Assembly (NCBI RefSeq): GCF_030815855.1
Contig: NZ_JAUSXG010000001.1
Location: 5,208,001 to 5,272,000 of the forward strand
Reading direction: 5' to 3'
Source: Variovorax paradoxus
GTDB lineage: Bacteria > Pseudomonadota > Gammaproteobacteria > Burkholderiales > Burkholderiaceae_C
DNA: 64,000 nucleotides
How positions within the stretch are numbered: position 1 is the first letter of the stretch; each line of letters starts with the position of its first letter. A program made the position numbers and the translations under genes. Below are positions 1 through 9,400 of this stretch, piece after piece. A model generated the notes under the pieces. That model made no database searches and was not told where the DNA came from. It saw nothing but the letters and a program-made list of their open reading frames with translations.

Positions 1-1283
1 AGCGTGGGCACGGGGTTGGCTTCGAGAATCTGGTTGACCCAGGCCTTGCCGCTCACGCTGCCGCTGGTGGGCGCCGGAATCTGCTCGGCGCGCGCCATGA
101 ACTGCGCGGCCTCGGTGCTGATGGGCGGAAACACGTCCTCCACCTCGTCGAACAGCAGCGCGGCCTGCGCGCTGCCCTTGAGGAACACCTGCGCGATCTG
201 CAGCGAGCGGTAGCGGTCGCGGCCGCTCAGCGAGTTGCCGTCGCGGTCGGCGTATTCGACCTCGAACAGCTCGAGGCCTGCGGCCTGCGCCACCACCTTG
301 GCGAGTTCGGTCTTGCCGGTGCCGGGGGGTCCGTAGAGCAGCACATTGACGCCGGGCTCCTTGCGCGCCACTGCGGCGCGCAACAGCGTGACGAGCATTT
401 GCGCATCTTCCTCGACGAAGGAAAAGTCGTGCGCCGTGAGCGTGCTCTTGGCGGAGGGCCGCGTGAACACGGCCATGAGCTCGTTGTGGTCGCGGTACTC
501 GCGCATCAGCACCGGCGGCAGCTTTTCGCTGACCTTCATCAGGTCGGCCAAGTCGGTGATGTTGTGCTCGGAGATCAGGTTCTCGACCAGCCCGATGCGC
601 TCGAGCCGCGAGCCCGCGCGCAGCGCCTCGCCCACCTCGCTCGCATTGACGCCTGCGATGTCCGCAATGGCCGCATAAGCCTCGGGCGCGTTGTTGACCT
701 TGAACTCGACCAAGAGCGAGCGCAGGTCACGCTGGTAGCGCGCCAGCGTGCCGTAGAGCAGCAGCGCGCGCTCGGCCTTGTTGAGTTGCAACAGGCCCGC
801 CAGCGCATCGATGTTCTTCTCGACCAGCGTCGACTGCTTGCGCAGCGCATGGGTGAGCCAGTCGCGCGTCACGGCCAGTACCGAGAGCAGATCCTTCGGG
901 TAGTCCTTGGCGTACTCGTCCAGATAGAAGAAGAGCGTGCCTTCTTCATACGGGCCGCGCCATACGCCGTGCCGCTCGAGCAGCGTGCGGCCGTCGAAGT
1001 TCTCGACGCCCTTCCAGGCCTCGTTGCCCGCGCAGCGCCGGCCGAGGAATTCGCGCAGCCGCTGAAGCACCGCGACGGGCCACACCAGATGGCGGCCGGT
1101 GAGCGACAAGAGGCCGTTGATGTCGCGCCGCACGTTGAAGCGCGGCCCCTGCTTGGCGGCGAGCGTGAGCACGAAGTGCGAGCACATCAGCTCGAGCACC
1201 GGCGCACCCTTGAGCCCAGGCGACGGCAATGCCTGCCCGCGTACCGCAGCAGCCACGACATCGACACCTGCACGCTTGACCAT
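1..1283 (-). CDS. AAA family ATPase, 3' end cut by window edge
   Basis: An open frame starts with ATG at 1283 and runs off the left edge, giving about 427 residues. Residues 318-325 form a Walker A P-loop (GPPGTGKT). A Walker B follows about 55 residues later, ending in the acidic pair D379-E380 (LLFDE). About 315 residues without a recognised domain precede the ATPase domain. This layout is typical of AAA ATPases in which a long N-terminal part supplies specificity. The gene is divergent from threonine deaminase across about 107 bp. The specific role cannot be told from what is visible. The missing C-terminus should hold the sensor and arginine-finger regions. Confidence 0.85.
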   Translation of the reverse strand, partial: MVKRAGVDVVAAAVRGQALPSPGLKGAPVLELMCSHFVLTLAAKQGPRFNVRRDINGLLSLTGRHLVWPVAVLQRLREFLGRRCAGNEAWKGVENFDGRTLLERHGVWRGPYEEGTLFFYLDEYAKDYPKDLLSVLAVTRDWLTHALRKQSTLVEKNIDALAGLLQLNKAERALLLYGTLARYQRDLRSLLVEFKVNNAPEAYAAIADIAGVNASEVGEALRAGSRLERIGLVENLISEHNITDLADLMKVSEKLPPVLMREYRDHNELMAVFTRPSAKSTLTAHDFSFVEEDAQMLVTLLRAAVARKEPGVNVLLYGPPGTGKTELAKVVAQAAGLELFEVEYADRDGNSLSGRDRYRSLQIAQVFLKGSAQAALLFDEVEDVFPPISTEAAQFMARAEQIPAPTSGSVSGKAWVNQILEANPVPT

Positions 1284-1390
1284 CAGACAACCTCCGGACG
1301 AGGAACTTCCTGGGGCGACCTTAACGCAGACTTTTCCCTTCGGGAAGACGCAGGAACGGTAAAAACCCTGATGGTGCGATTCCAGCCACA

Positions 1391-2623
1391 ATGCCCGCCA
1401 TGGTCGGAATCGAAGAAATCCGGCGCGCCGCGGCGCGCCTGCAGGGTCAGGTGCTCAATACGCCCTGCGTCGAGTCGCGCACGCTCTCCGAGATCGTGGG
1501 CGCCCAGGTGTTCCTGAAATTCGAGAATCTGCAGTTCACCTCTTCGTTCAAGGAACGCGGGGCGTGCAACAAGCTGGTCGATCTTTCGGAAAACGGGGCT
1601 CGCGGCGACGGCCAGGAAACGACGCGCGGCGTGGTGGCCATGTCGGCCGGCAACCATGCCCAGGGCGTGGCCTACCACGCGCAGCGGCTCGGCTTGCGCG
1701 CGCTCATCGTGATGCCGCGCTTCACGCCGGGCGTGAAGATCGAGCGCACGCGCGGCTTCGGCGCCGAAGTGGTGCTGCACGGCGACACGCTCGACGCGGC
1801 GCGCGCACATGCGCTGGAGCTGGCCGAACGCGAAGGGCTGACCTTCGTTCATCCGTACGACGACGAGGCCATCATCGCGGGCCAGGGCACCGTGGCGCTC
1901 GAAATGCTCGACGTGGTGCCCGACCTCGACATGCTGGTGGTGTCGGTGGGCGGCGGCGGGTTGATTGCGGGCATGGCCGTTGCGGCGCGCGACCGCAAGC
2001 CTGGCATCGAGATCGTCGGCGTTCAGACCACGCGCTTTCCGGGCATGGTGAATGCCGTCAAGGGCACGCAGCACCTGCAGGGCAAGAGCACCATCGCCGA
2101 GGGCATCGCGGTCGGCACGCCGGGCGTGCTCACGCGGGAGATCATCGCCAAACACGTCGACGACCTGCTGCTGGTCGACGAGGGCGACATCGAGCAGGGC
2201 GTGCTGATGCTGCTCGAAATCGAAAAAACGCTGGTCGAGGGCGCCGGCGCGGCCGGGCTCGCGGCGCTGATCCGGCATCCGGAGCGCTTCAAGGGCAAGC
2301 GCGTGGGGCTGGTGCTTTCGGGCGGAAACATCGATCCGCTGCTGCTCGCGGCGATCATCGAGCGCGGCATGGTGCGCGCCGGCCGGCTGGCCCGCGTGCG
2401 GGTCAGCGCACGCGATGTGCCGGGCTCATTGGCCCAGATCACGGCCACTGTAGCGGAAGCGGGCGCTAACGTCGATGAGGTTCACCATCAACGTGCCTTT
2501 ACCATGCTGGCAGCGCAGAATGTCGATATCGAGCTGGTGCTGCAGACCCGCGGACGGGCTCACCTGGCCAGCGTGCTGGGCGCGCTGCACGACGCGGGCT
2601 TCGAGGCCGAAGAGCAGCACTGA
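1391..2623 (+). CDS. ilvA: Threonine ammonia-lyase (threonine deaminase) with C-terminal ACT domain
   Basis: This 410-residue PLP enzyme should convert threonine to 2-oxobutanoate and ammonia, the first step towards isoleucine or a catabolic route. The PLP-binding lysine is K54 in SSFKERGA, SAGNHAQG follows near residue 85-92, and a glycine-rich phosphate-binding loop (GGGGLIAG) lies near residue 180. The last 75 residues look like a single ACT domain. The length and single ACT fit the shorter TdcB/IlvA type rather than the ~500-residue E. coli IlvA with two ACT-like domains. ATG at 1391 was chosen because the family starts just before the ARRAAARLQG-like helix. A second in-frame ATG lies three codons downstream. 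Confidence 0.9.
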   Translation: MPAMVGIEEIRRAAARLQGQVLNTPCVESRTLSEIVGAQVFLKFENLQFTSSFKERGACNKLVDLSENGARGDGQETTRGVVAMSAGNHAQGVAYHAQRLGLRALIVMPRFTPGVKIERTRGFGAEVVLHGDTLDAARAHALELAEREGLTFVHPYDDEAIIAGQGTVALEMLDVVPDLDMLVVSVGGGGLIAGMAVAARDRKPGIEIVGVQTTRFPGMVNAVKGTQHLQGKSTIAEGIAVGTPGVLTREIIAKHVDDLLLVDEGDIEQGVLMLLEIEKTLVEGAGAAGLAALIRHPERFKGKRVGLVLSGGNIDPLLLAAIIERGMVRAGRLARVRVSARDVPGSLAQITATVAEAGANVDEVHHQRAFTMLAAQNVDIELVLQTRGRAHLASVLGALHDAGFEAEEQH

Positions 2624-2713
2624 GGGGGCCCTGGCAAGCCCCTAGACCGCCGGGCCGGGGCCCATCGGTAAAATGCCCGCAGTTTTTGTATTTGTGTCTT
2701 CGAGGTACTTTCC

Positions 2714-2866
2714 ATGTCCAACCCTACGCCCGTCGAGCCGCACCACGCGGCCGCCGTTGAAAAAGACGCCGTCGAATCGGTCGTGCACCTGATGCCGCTC
2801 GTGCTGCCGCTGGCCGGCGGCGTGCTGATGCTGCTGCTCGCATCCATCGCCGTCTACTTGGCCTGA
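2714..2866 (+). CDS. Small single-span membrane protein, 50 aa
   Basis: A 50-codon frame starts with ATG at 2714 and stops at TGA 2864-2866. The first half is polar and charged. The second half is one strongly hydrophobic helix of about 22 residues ([20 protein letters not shown]) that ends almost at the C-terminus, so it would be a tail-anchored inner-membrane protein. It sits alone between ilvA and pckG. I do not recognise the family. Frame length, composition and a free intergenic position support a real gene, but no domain does. Confidence 0.6.
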   Translation: MSNPTPVEPHHAAAVEKDAVESVVHLMPLVLPLAGGVLMLLLASIAVYLA

Positions 2867-3011
2867 CAGCCATTTGCGTCTTCGTCCGCGGGCTTTGCGG
2901 CCCGCGTTGACGCAGTCTCCCAACGCGAAACGTTTTCTCAAACGGACCTCCGTGCCTCGATGGCGTGGCGTCCCGTTCGGAAAGACGATTTTTCAACTTA
3001 GGAGATTTCCG

Positions 3012-4880
3012 ATGAACGCACCCACGATGCAGGGCCTCGCCATTCAGGCACCCTCATACGTCAAGAACGCAAAACTGATTGCCTGGGTGGCCGACATGGC
3101 CGCGCTTTGCAAACCCGAGGCCATTCACTGGTGCGACGGCAGCAAGGAAGAGTACGACCGCCTGTGCCAGCAACTGGTCGACGCGGGCACCTTCAAGAAG
3201 CTCAACCCGGCCAAGCGGCCCAATTCGTTCCTCGCGGCGTCCGACCCGAGCGACGTCGCGCGCGTCGAAGACCGCACCTTCATCTGCTCCGAACAGAAGG
3301 AAAACGCCGGCCCGACCAATAACTGGATGGCCCCGGCCGAAATGCGCGCCACGCTGCAGCCCCTGTTCGACGGCTGCATGAAGGGCCGCACGATGTACGT
3401 GGTGCCGTTCAGCATGGGCCCGCTCGGCTCGCCCATCGCCCACATCGGCATCGAACTTTCCGACAGCCCTTACGTGGCGGTCAACATGAAGATCATGACC
3501 CGCATGGGCCGTGCCGTGTACGAGGTGCTCGGCACCGAAGGCGAGTTCGTGCCCTGCGTGCACACCGTGGGTGCCCCGCTCGAGGCCGGCCAGAAGGACG
3601 TGGCCTGGCCCTGCAACAAGACGAAGTACATCGTTCACTACCCCGAGACGCGCGAGATCTGGAGCTACGGCTCGGGCTACGGCGGCAATGCGCTCCTGGG
3701 CAAGAAGTGCTTCGCGCTGCGCATCGCCTCCACCATGGGCCGCGACGAGGGCTGGCTCGCCGAGCACATGCTGATCCTGGGCGTGACCTCGCCCCAGGGC
3801 AAGAAGTACCACGTGGCCGCCGCGTTCCCCTCGGCCTGCGGCAAGACCAACTTCTCGATGCTGGTGCCGCCGGCCGGCTTCGACGGCTGGGAAGTGACGA
3901 CCATCGGCGACGACATCGCCTGGATCAAGCCCGGCAAGGATGGCCGCATGTACGCCATCAACCCCGAGGCCGGCTACTTCGGCGTGGCCCCCGGCACCAA
4001 CCTCAAGACCAACCCCAACTGCCTCAAGAGCCTGGACCGGGACGTGATCTTCACCAACGTGGCGCTCACCGATGACGGCGACGTCTGGTGGGAAGGCCTC
4101 GAGGACGACGCGCCCGGCAAGAAACTGCCCGAGCACCTGATCGACTGGCAGGGCAAGGACTGGACGCCGCAGATCGCCAAGGAAACCGGCGCCAAGGCCG
4201 CGCACCCCAACTCGCGCTTCACCGTGGCCGCCACCAACAACCCGGCGCTCGACCCGGCCTGGGACGACCCGGCCGGCGTGCCGATCGACGCCTTCATCTT
4301 CGGCGGCCGCCGCTCGACCACGGTGCCGCTGGTGACCGAAGGCCGCAACTGGACCGAAGGCGTTTACATGGCCGCCACCATGGGCTCGGAAACCACCGCC
4401 GCCATCGTCGGCCAGGTGGGCGTGGTGCGCCGCGATCCGTTCGCCATGCTGGCCTTCATGGGCTACAACATGAGCGACTACTTCCAGCACTGGCTCGACT
4501 TGGGCAAGAAGCTGGAAGCATCGGGCGCCAAGCAGCCGAAGATCTACACGACCAACTGGTTCCGCAAGGGTCCGGACGGCAAGTTCGTCTGGCCCGGCTA
4601 CGGCGAGAACATGCGCGTGCTCAAGTGGATCATCGACCGCATCGAAGGCAAGGCCGAGGGCGTGGACCATGTCTTCGGCGTGAGCCCGCGCTACGAAGAC
4701 CTCAACTGGACCGGCCTGGATTTCAGCGCCGAGCAGTTCGCCACCGTCACCAGCATCGACAAGGCCGCGTGGCAGGCCGAGCTGAAGCTGCATGCCGAGC
4801 TGTTCCAGCAGCTGGCGCACCACCTGCCGAAGGAACTGCCGGCAACCAAGGCCGCCATCGAGCAGCGCCTGGCGGCCTGA
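3012..4880 (+). CDS. pckG: Phosphoenolpyruvate carboxykinase (GTP)
   Basis: This 622-residue protein matches the GTP-dependent PEPCK family in length and motifs. It converts oxaloacetate and GTP to PEP, CO2 and GDP, the entry step of gluconeogenesis. The P-loop/kinase-1 motif with the reactive cysteine is FPSACGKTN at residues 272-280 (C276, K278). It is followed by the metal-binding GDDIAW segment and by [12 protein letters not shown]. The ATG at 3012 is preceded by an AGGAG site about 8 bases upstream. The open frame extends 46 codons further upstream, but that part lacks family similarity and a ribosome site. A strong terminator follows the gene. PEPCK suits a genome full of routes that deliver acetyl-CoA and C4 acids. 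Confidence 0.97.
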   Translation: MNAPTMQGLAIQAPSYVKNAKLIAWVADMAALCKPEAIHWCDGSKEEYDRLCQQLVDAGTFKKLNPAKRPNSFLAASDPSDVARVEDRTFICSEQKENAGPTNNWMAPAEMRATLQPLFDGCMKGRTMYVVPFSMGPLGSPIAHIGIELSDSPYVAVNMKIMTRMGRAVYEVLGTEGEFVPCVHTVGAPLEAGQKDVAWPCNKTKYIVHYPETREIWSYGSGYGGNALLGKKCFALRIASTMGRDEGWLAEHMLILGVTSPQGKKYHVAAAFPSACGKTNFSMLVPPAGFDGWEVTTIGDDIAWIKPGKDGRMYAINPEAGYFGVAPGTNLKTNPNCLKSLDRDVIFTNVALTDDGDVWWEGLEDDAPGKKLPEHLIDWQGKDWTPQIAKETGAKAAHPNSRFTVAATNNPALDPAWDDPAGVPIDAFIFGGRRSTTVPLVTEGRNWTEGVYMAATMGSETTAAIVGQVGVVRRDPFAMLAFMGYNMSDYFQHWLDLGKKLEASGAKQPKIYTTNWFRKGPDGKFVWPGYGENMRVLKWIIDRIEGKAEGVDHVFGVSPRYEDLNWTGLDFSAEQFATVTSIDKAAWQAELKLHAELFQQLAHHLPKELPATKAAIEQRLAA

Positions 4881-4920
4881 TTCCCGCCCGTTGTGCGGCG
4901 GCCCGGCCGCACAAACGAAA

Positions 4921-4947
4921 GAGCCGCCCAAGGGCGGCTCTTTTTTT
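4921..4947 (+). terminator. Rho-independent terminator after pckG
   Basis: A nine-base-pair GC-rich stem (GAGCCGCCC/GGGCGGCTC) with a two-base AA loop is followed by seven T residues. An A-rich stretch lies just before the stem, so it may also stop transcription from the convergent gene that ends at 4979. Confidence 0.92.
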
Positions 4948-4978
4948 GACTCTCGGGCTGGCCGGACCAGCCAGTCGA

Positions 4979-5527
4979 TCAGTAGTAGCGCGAGCTGTTC
5001 ATGCGGCGCATGGCTTCGTAAAGCGTCGGCATGCGCGCGGCGTTGGACCGTTCGGCCGCGCGGGCCAGTGCATCCACCTTGGCAACGGCAGCGACCGAAG
5101 CCTTGCCTTCGGACTGCTGGCGCCAGACGGCGGCCTGCAGTTCCTGCATCACGCGCGGGTCGCTGTGTGCGGTGGCGAGAAAGCGGGCGTCGGCGCGATC
5201 GGCGGCGCGGCGCTGGGCGGCCGCGTTCCAGAGGCCTGCAACCTTGGCGGCCGCATTGCGCAGCGAACCGGCAAACAGCGCCAAGCCGGCGAAAACGGCG
5301 CCGCAGAGCACGGCCCAGGCGGCGAGCAGCGCGCCTTCGTCCCAGGTGGAAACGAGCTTGTCGCCCACCACCAGCACCGCCGCAACCACGGCGACGATGA
5401 GCAGGGCGATCAGCGGACGCGAACCGCTGGCGCCGGCACGTGCGGCCTTGATCTGGCCGAACAGGACCTCGGCGCGCTGGACGCCGGGGTGGACAGTAGG
5501 TTGGTCAACGTGGACAAAGCTGGTCAT
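4979..5527 (-). CDS. Hypothetical two-span membrane protein
   Basis: The frame gives 182 residues from ATG at 5527, which has a GGAGGG ribosome site 8 bases upstream. Earlier in-frame starts lack one and run through the regulatory motif. Residues 38-55 and 68-88 are hydrophobic and form a probable helical hairpin. The C-terminal half is alanine- and charge-rich and likely cytoplasmic and helical. I do not recognise the family. It is divergent from the LysR gene at 5635. Upstream of its start lies a TAGGG inverted repeat that recurs before the 57-residue gene at 6804, which suggests shared control. Confidence 0.75.
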   Translation of the reverse strand: MTSFVHVDQPTVHPGVQRAEVLFGQIKAARAGASGSRPLIALLIVAVVAAVLVVGDKLVSTWDEGALLAAWAVLCGAVFAGLALFAGSLRNAAAKVAGLWNAAAQRRAADRADARFLATAHSDPRVMQELQAAVWRQQSEGKASVAAVAKVDALARAAERSNAARMPTLYEAMRRMNSSRYY

Positions 5528-5570
5528 GATGAATCCCTCCGTGGGATGAATGGCTGGTGCCGATGGGGAG

Positions 5571-5590
5571 ATATTAGGGTTTGCCCTAGT
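5571..5590. promoter_or_regulatory. TAGGG-N4-CCCTA inverted repeat in divergent promoter
   Basis: The sequence TAGGGTTTGCCCTA lies between the membrane-protein gene and the LysR gene, ending 44 bases before the start of the former. A closely similar site stands at 6851-6872. A LysR-type or other dimeric regulator site is likely. The LysR protein encoded next door is the obvious candidate, by inference only. Confidence 0.55.
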
Positions 5591-5634
5591 GTTTCGCCAC
5601 TTTATCTTTCTGATGTTTATCATTCACAACACTG

Positions 5635-6615
5635 ATGGACGTCAATTTCCGCACACTCGACCTCAACCTGCTTCGTGTCTTCGACGAGGTCATGGCGGAG
5701 CGCAACCTGACGCGGGCCGCGCGCAACCTGTCGATCACCCAGCCGGCCGTGAGCAATGCGCTGCGCCGCCTGCGCGATGTACTCGGCGACGAGCTGGTGA
5801 GCCGGGCCGGCGCCGGGGTCGAGCCGACCCCGCGCGCGCTGGCGCTCTGGCCCACGGTGCGGGACGCGCTGCGGCAACTGCAGCACACGCTGGCGCCGGG
5901 CGAGTTCGACGCGGCGGTCGCCGACACCACTTTCCTGCTGGCCATGGCCGACGCGACCGCTGCCGAGCTCATTCCCGGGCTGGTGCGAATCGTCGAGAAG
6001 GAAGCGCCCGCTATCTCGCTGCGCGTTCTGCCGCTGACCACCCGCGACCCCCGGCGGATGCTCGAGCAGGAAGAAGTCGACATGGCCATCGGCTACTTTC
6101 CGGCCGTGATCGCCAGCTTGGCGGCGCGTGGGCAGTCGGGCGTGGGGGTGGCGTTCGAGACACAGCGGCTCTACCTGGGCCAGTATGTCTGCGTGATGCG
6201 GCGCGGCCATCCGCTCGCGGACGCGCCGCTCACGCTAGACGACTACTGCGCCGCCCGGCACCTGCTCGTGAGTTTTTCGGGGCGGCCGTACGGTTTTATC
6301 GACCAGACGCTGGGCGCCCTGGGGCGCGAGCGGCGCATCGTGGTGACCGTGAACCAGTTTTTCACGGCCGGGCGCGTCGTTGCGAACTCCGACCTGCTCA
6401 CGGTGCTGCCGCGGCATTTTGTGACCGTGACCGGCATCGACGACCAGCTGGTGCTGCGCGACCTGCCCTTCGACCAGCCGATGGTGCACGTCGACGCCAT
6501 CTGGCACCGGCGCGCACAGCACCTGCATTCGCACGAATGGCTGCGCACCGCGCTGCTGCGCTCCGCCGCGGCGGCTTTCGCGGATTCGGTCCTCGGGCAG
6601 AAGGTGCCCGGATGA
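5635..6615 (+). CDS. LysR family transcriptional regulator
   Basis: This 326-residue protein has the LysR layout. A winged helix-turn-helix occupies residues 5-65, with the recognition region in LTRAARNLSITQPAVSNALRRLR. A substrate-binding domain of two lobes follows from about residue 90. The helix resembles the NodD/LeuO-like branch, whose members start with a short LDLNLL segment. The gene is divergent from the two-span membrane protein and convergent with a 57-residue gene. Both neighbours carry the same TAGGG motif, so they may be its targets. The effector is not evident. Confidence 0.9.
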   Translation: MDVNFRTLDLNLLRVFDEVMAERNLTRAARNLSITQPAVSNALRRLRDVLGDELVSRAGAGVEPTPRALALWPTVRDALRQLQHTLAPGEFDAAVADTTFLLAMADATAAELIPGLVRIVEKEAPAISLRVLPLTTRDPRRMLEQEEVDMAIGYFPAVIASLAARGQSGVGVAFETQRLYLGQYVCVMRRGHPLADAPLTLDDYCAARHLLVSFSGRPYGFIDQTLGALGRERRIVVTVNQFFTAGRVVANSDLLTVLPRHFVTVTGIDDQLVLRDLPFDQPMVHVDAIWHRRAQHLHSHEWLRTALLRSAAAAFADSVLGQKVPG

Positions 6616-6630
6616 CCGGCCGGGGTTTTC

Positions 6631-6804
6631 TTAGCGAATGACCGAGAGCCAGGCGCTGGCTGCAACGCGCAGTTCCTGCGCTTGGTAGGCGTCGAGGCCG
6701 GCACGGGCATCGGCGCTTTCCATCAGCGCGGCGGCATGACTGACCGAGGCGTTGGCATTCGAAGAACGGAAGAAACGGGCCACTTGGGCGATAAGGCTGA
6801 ACAT
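6631..6804 (-). CDS. Small hypothetical protein, 57 aa
   Basis: This 58-codon frame (ATG at 6804, TAA at 6631-6633) was found by translating the gap between the LysR and phosphoesterase genes. The product starts MFSLIAQVARFFR and ends in an amphipathic helix. It has the size and basic/amphipathic start of the DUF1127-type small proteins common in this group, but lacks their C-terminal signature. Its upstream region carries the TAGGG repeat found before the gene at 5527. It is convergent with the LysR gene, with 15 bases between the stops. Confidence 0.7.
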   Translation of the reverse strand: MFSLIAQVARFFRSSNANASVSHAAALMESADARAGLDAYQAQELRVAASAWLSVIR

Positions 6805-6850
6805 GACAGTGCGCTGCTCTTGGCTGCGCTGGAGTGGTTGATGTCCTAAG

Positions 6851-6872
6851 AATAGGGGTTATCCCTAATATT
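6851..6872. promoter_or_regulatory. Second TAGGG-N5-CCCTA inverted repeat
   Basis: The core TAGGGGTTATCCCTA ends 47 bases upstream of the 57-residue gene. Read on the minus strand, both this site and the one at 5571-5590 contain TAGGG-NN-AACCC, placed at nearly the same distance from a minus-strand start codon. Confidence 0.55.
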
Positions 6873-6929
6873 GAAAGCCCCACCTCATGCGCTTTATGCA
6901 TGGGCTCATTCCCCTAGACTGGCTGGACG

Positions 6930-7736
6930 ATGAAGCTGCAACTGCTCTCCGACCTGCACCTGGAATCCCATCCGCGCTTCCACGCCGAGCCGGTGTCCGG
7001 CGCCGACATGCTGGTGCTGGCGGGCGACATCGGCTCCTACCAGGAAGGCTCCCGCCTGACCGACCCCGACTTCGGCCTGGGCCGCTTTTCGCCGCGCAAC
7101 GGCTGGCCGGTGCCCGTGATCTACGTGCCGGGCAACCACGAGTACGACAACGCCGATTTCGACGAAACGCACGAGCGCCTGCGCGCGCTCTGCAACGAAC
7201 TCGACATCCTGTGGCTGGAACGCGAGACCGCGGTCATCGACGGCATCCGCTTCATCGGCACCACCCTCTGGGCCGACTTCGACGCGCTGGTGACGCCCAC
7301 CGACGGCCTGGCGGACGCGCTCAAGAAGCGCGGCAAGGCGATGCGCGCGGCCGACTTCTACCTGGAGAAAGCCGCCACCGTGCGCCACGGCCAGCCGTTC
7401 ATGGCCGGTGCCATGCGGGAACAGGGGCTGGCATGCCAGGCTTGGCTCGAGCAGGCGCTGGCCGAGCCTTTCGACGGCACCACCGTCGCTGTCACGCACT
7501 TCGCGCCGAGTCTTGCGAGCGCCGATCCGCGCTACGGCCTCACGCCGGGCACCGCGGGCTTCTGCAATTCGCTCGATGCGCTGCTTCCCCGCGCCCAGCT
7601 GTGGCTGCACGGCCACCTGCATTGCCCCTTCGACTATGTGAAGGACGGCTGCCGCGTGGTCGCCAATCCGCTCGGCTACAAGGGCAAGGGCGAACAGGAG
7701 GGCTTTCGGCCGAACCTGCTGATCGAGGTGGCCTGA
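6930..7736 (+). CDS. Calcineurin-like metallophosphoesterase
   Basis: The 268-residue protein carries the ordered metal ligands of the calcineurin-like phosphoesterase fold: D8 and H10 in LSDLHLE, D33 in LAGDIG, N69-H70 in PGNHEY, a histidine in VTHFAPS, and the C-terminal pair in LHGHLH. No signal peptide is present, so it should be cytoplasmic. The substrate cannot be predicted from the motifs, and members act on cyclic nucleotides, nucleic acids or phospholipids. It is divergent from the 57-residue gene and convergent with the phospholipase-like gene that ends at 7744. Confidence 0.88.
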   Translation: MKLQLLSDLHLESHPRFHAEPVSGADMLVLAGDIGSYQEGSRLTDPDFGLGRFSPRNGWPVPVIYVPGNHEYDNADFDETHERLRALCNELDILWLERETAVIDGIRFIGTTLWADFDALVTPTDGLADALKKRGKAMRAADFYLEKAATVRHGQPFMAGAMREQGLACQAWLEQALAEPFDGTTVAVTHFAPSLASADPRYGLTPGTAGFCNSLDALLPRAQLWLHGHLHCPFDYVKDGCRVVANPLGYKGKGEQEGFRPNLLIEVA

Positions 7737-7743
7737 GTACGCG

Positions 7744-9321
7744 TTACAGCAGCTCTTCGCCCACGATCGGCAGCAGCAGCCAGTTCTTGAAGCGCAGCCA
7801 GAGGAACTCGCCGGGCTCGTCTTCATGGACGATGTCGCCGCCGGCGTCGTCGTACTCGAGCCACTGCACGCGCCGGCTCTCGGGCCCCAGGCGCAGGCGG
7901 TAGCCGAGGTTGACGCGCGCGCCCGATATGAACTGGTTGTAGTCGCGCACCAGTTCCGGGCTGTCGATGACCAGGCCGACCTCGGTGTTGACGGCGGCCG
8001 AGCGGTGGTCGAGGTTCATCGAGCCGACGAAGAAGCGCTCGTTGTCGACGACCGCGAGCTTGGCATGCAGCCGGCTGATCGACTGGCCGAAATCGCCGAA
8101 GCGGCCCGAGCGGCCCGTGAGCGTGGGCGCAATCTCGAAGATGATCACGCCGATCTTCAGCATGTCGGCGCGGTAGCGCTCGTACCCCGCATAGGCCAGC
8201 GGCTCATCGGTCGCGCCCAACGAGTTGGTCACGATGACGATGCGCCCGCCTTTGGCGATGCAGGCCCGCATCTCTTCCATGCCCTTGGAGCCCGGAATGA
8301 AATACGGCGAGGCGATGACGACCTCGCTGCGCGCCGCGTTGATCACGCCCAGCGCGCCCTCGGTCACGCTGCCCGCATAGGCCTCCTCGGCCTTGCGCGT
8401 GATCTTCTCGGGGTCGTCGATGAACAGCGTGCCCGGCGCCCAGTAGCGGTCGATCTTGCCGGTGATGAGCTGCTCGCCGACGGGCGACCTGTTCAGCACG
8501 TCGCGCGGGCGGATCGGCACGTCGGGCACGGCCGCGCGCACCAGTTCGTCGAAACGAACCTGCGCGGCCTCGGGCGTGGTGCGCAGCGGCGCAATGCGCT
8601 CGATGGGCCAGGCGTGCGAGCTGTTCCAGTAGCGGTCGAAGCCGTCGGACATCTGCCGCACGATCGGTCCGCTCGAAATCACGTCCATGTCGATGAAGTT
8701 CGCGGCCGTGCTGCGCATGAAGTACTCGTTGCCGATGTTGCGTCCGCCCGAGACCGCAAAGCTGTTGTCCGCAATCAGCATCTTGTTGTGCATGCGGTGG
8801 TTGATGCGGCCGAAATCGGTGAGGGAGAACAACAGCCTCGTGGTCAGCGAGTTGGCCCGCGACGGCAGCGGATTGAAGAGGCGCACCTCGACGTTCGGAA
8901 AGGCGGCGAAGGTGCTGAACACCTCGTCCTCGCCGGCCGTGTAGAGGTCGTCCACCAGGAGCCGCACCCGCACGCCCCGCGAGGCCGCCTCGCGCAGTTC
9001 CTTGAGGAACAGCAGGCCCACGTCGTCCTTCTGGATCAGGTAGTACTGCACGTCGAGCGACTTCTCGGCGTGGCGCGCGAGCGAAATGCGTGCATCGAAC
9101 GCAAAGGCCGCCTCGGGCAAGAGCCGGAAGCCCGAGAGCGCGGCGGCGTTGCCCGGCGCGTCTTTGGCCGCGAGCTGCCCGAGTTCGGTCTGCGCCACGT
9201 CGGTGAAAGCCGTGACCGCCGCGCGCGGCTCCGGCGGAGGCAGGCTGACGCAACCGGTCAGCCATGCAGCCGCAAGCACCCCCACGAGGGCTGTAAAACT
9301 GCGGACGAGGGAAGCGCGCAT
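7744..9321 (-). CDS. Phospholipase D family lipoprotein (cardiolipin synthase-like)
   Basis: This 525-residue protein starts with a signal sequence ending in the lipobox LTGC, so it should be a lipid-anchored envelope protein. Two HKD motifs are visible, HNKMLIADN followed by GGRNIG and HAKLAVVDN followed by GSMNLD, which together form one PLD active site. The family transfers or hydrolyses phosphatidyl groups. Close relatives are annotated as cardiolipin synthase C-like or phospholipase D. The start at 9321 was chosen because it places the signal peptide at the N-terminus. The frame is open upstream but runs into the divergent gene at 9401. Confidence 0.9.
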   Translation of the reverse strand: MRASLVRSFTALVGVLAAAWLTGCVSLPPPEPRAAVTAFTDVAQTELGQLAAKDAPGNAAALSGFRLLPEAAFAFDARISLARHAEKSLDVQYYLIQKDDVGLLFLKELREAASRGVRVRLLVDDLYTAGEDEVFSTFAAFPNVEVRLFNPLPSRANSLTTRLLFSLTDFGRINHRMHNKMLIADNSFAVSGGRNIGNEYFMRSTAANFIDMDVISSGPIVRQMSDGFDRYWNSSHAWPIERIAPLRTTPEAAQVRFDELVRAAVPDVPIRPRDVLNRSPVGEQLITGKIDRYWAPGTLFIDDPEKITRKAEEAYAGSVTEGALGVINAARSEVVIASPYFIPGSKGMEEMRACIAKGGRIVIVTNSLGATDEPLAYAGYERYRADMLKIGVIIFEIAPTLTGRSGRFGDFGQSISRLHAKLAVVDNERFFVGSMNLDHRSAAVNTEVGLVIDSPELVRDYNQFISGARVNLGYRLRLGPESRRVQWLEYDDAGGDIVHEDEPGEFLWLRFKNWLLLPIVGEELL

Positions 9322-9400
9322 GGGCCGAACTGTAGCTGGAGCGCGCGACGCGCGCGTGCGGCCCCCTATGATCGCGCTCATAAAAAGGGAAAGAAAACGC

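Noticed and set aside
399..1517. Long plus-strand open frame opposite the AAA ATPase gene
   Set aside because: The minus frame has Walker A and B motifs, while the plus frame is rich in R, A and Q without motifs and overlaps the real ilvA start. It is a high-GC antisense shadow.
3054..4931. 625-residue minus-strand frame across pckG
   Set aside because: It is antisense to a fully conserved PEPCK and has biased composition (G, A, V, H, R) with no domain.
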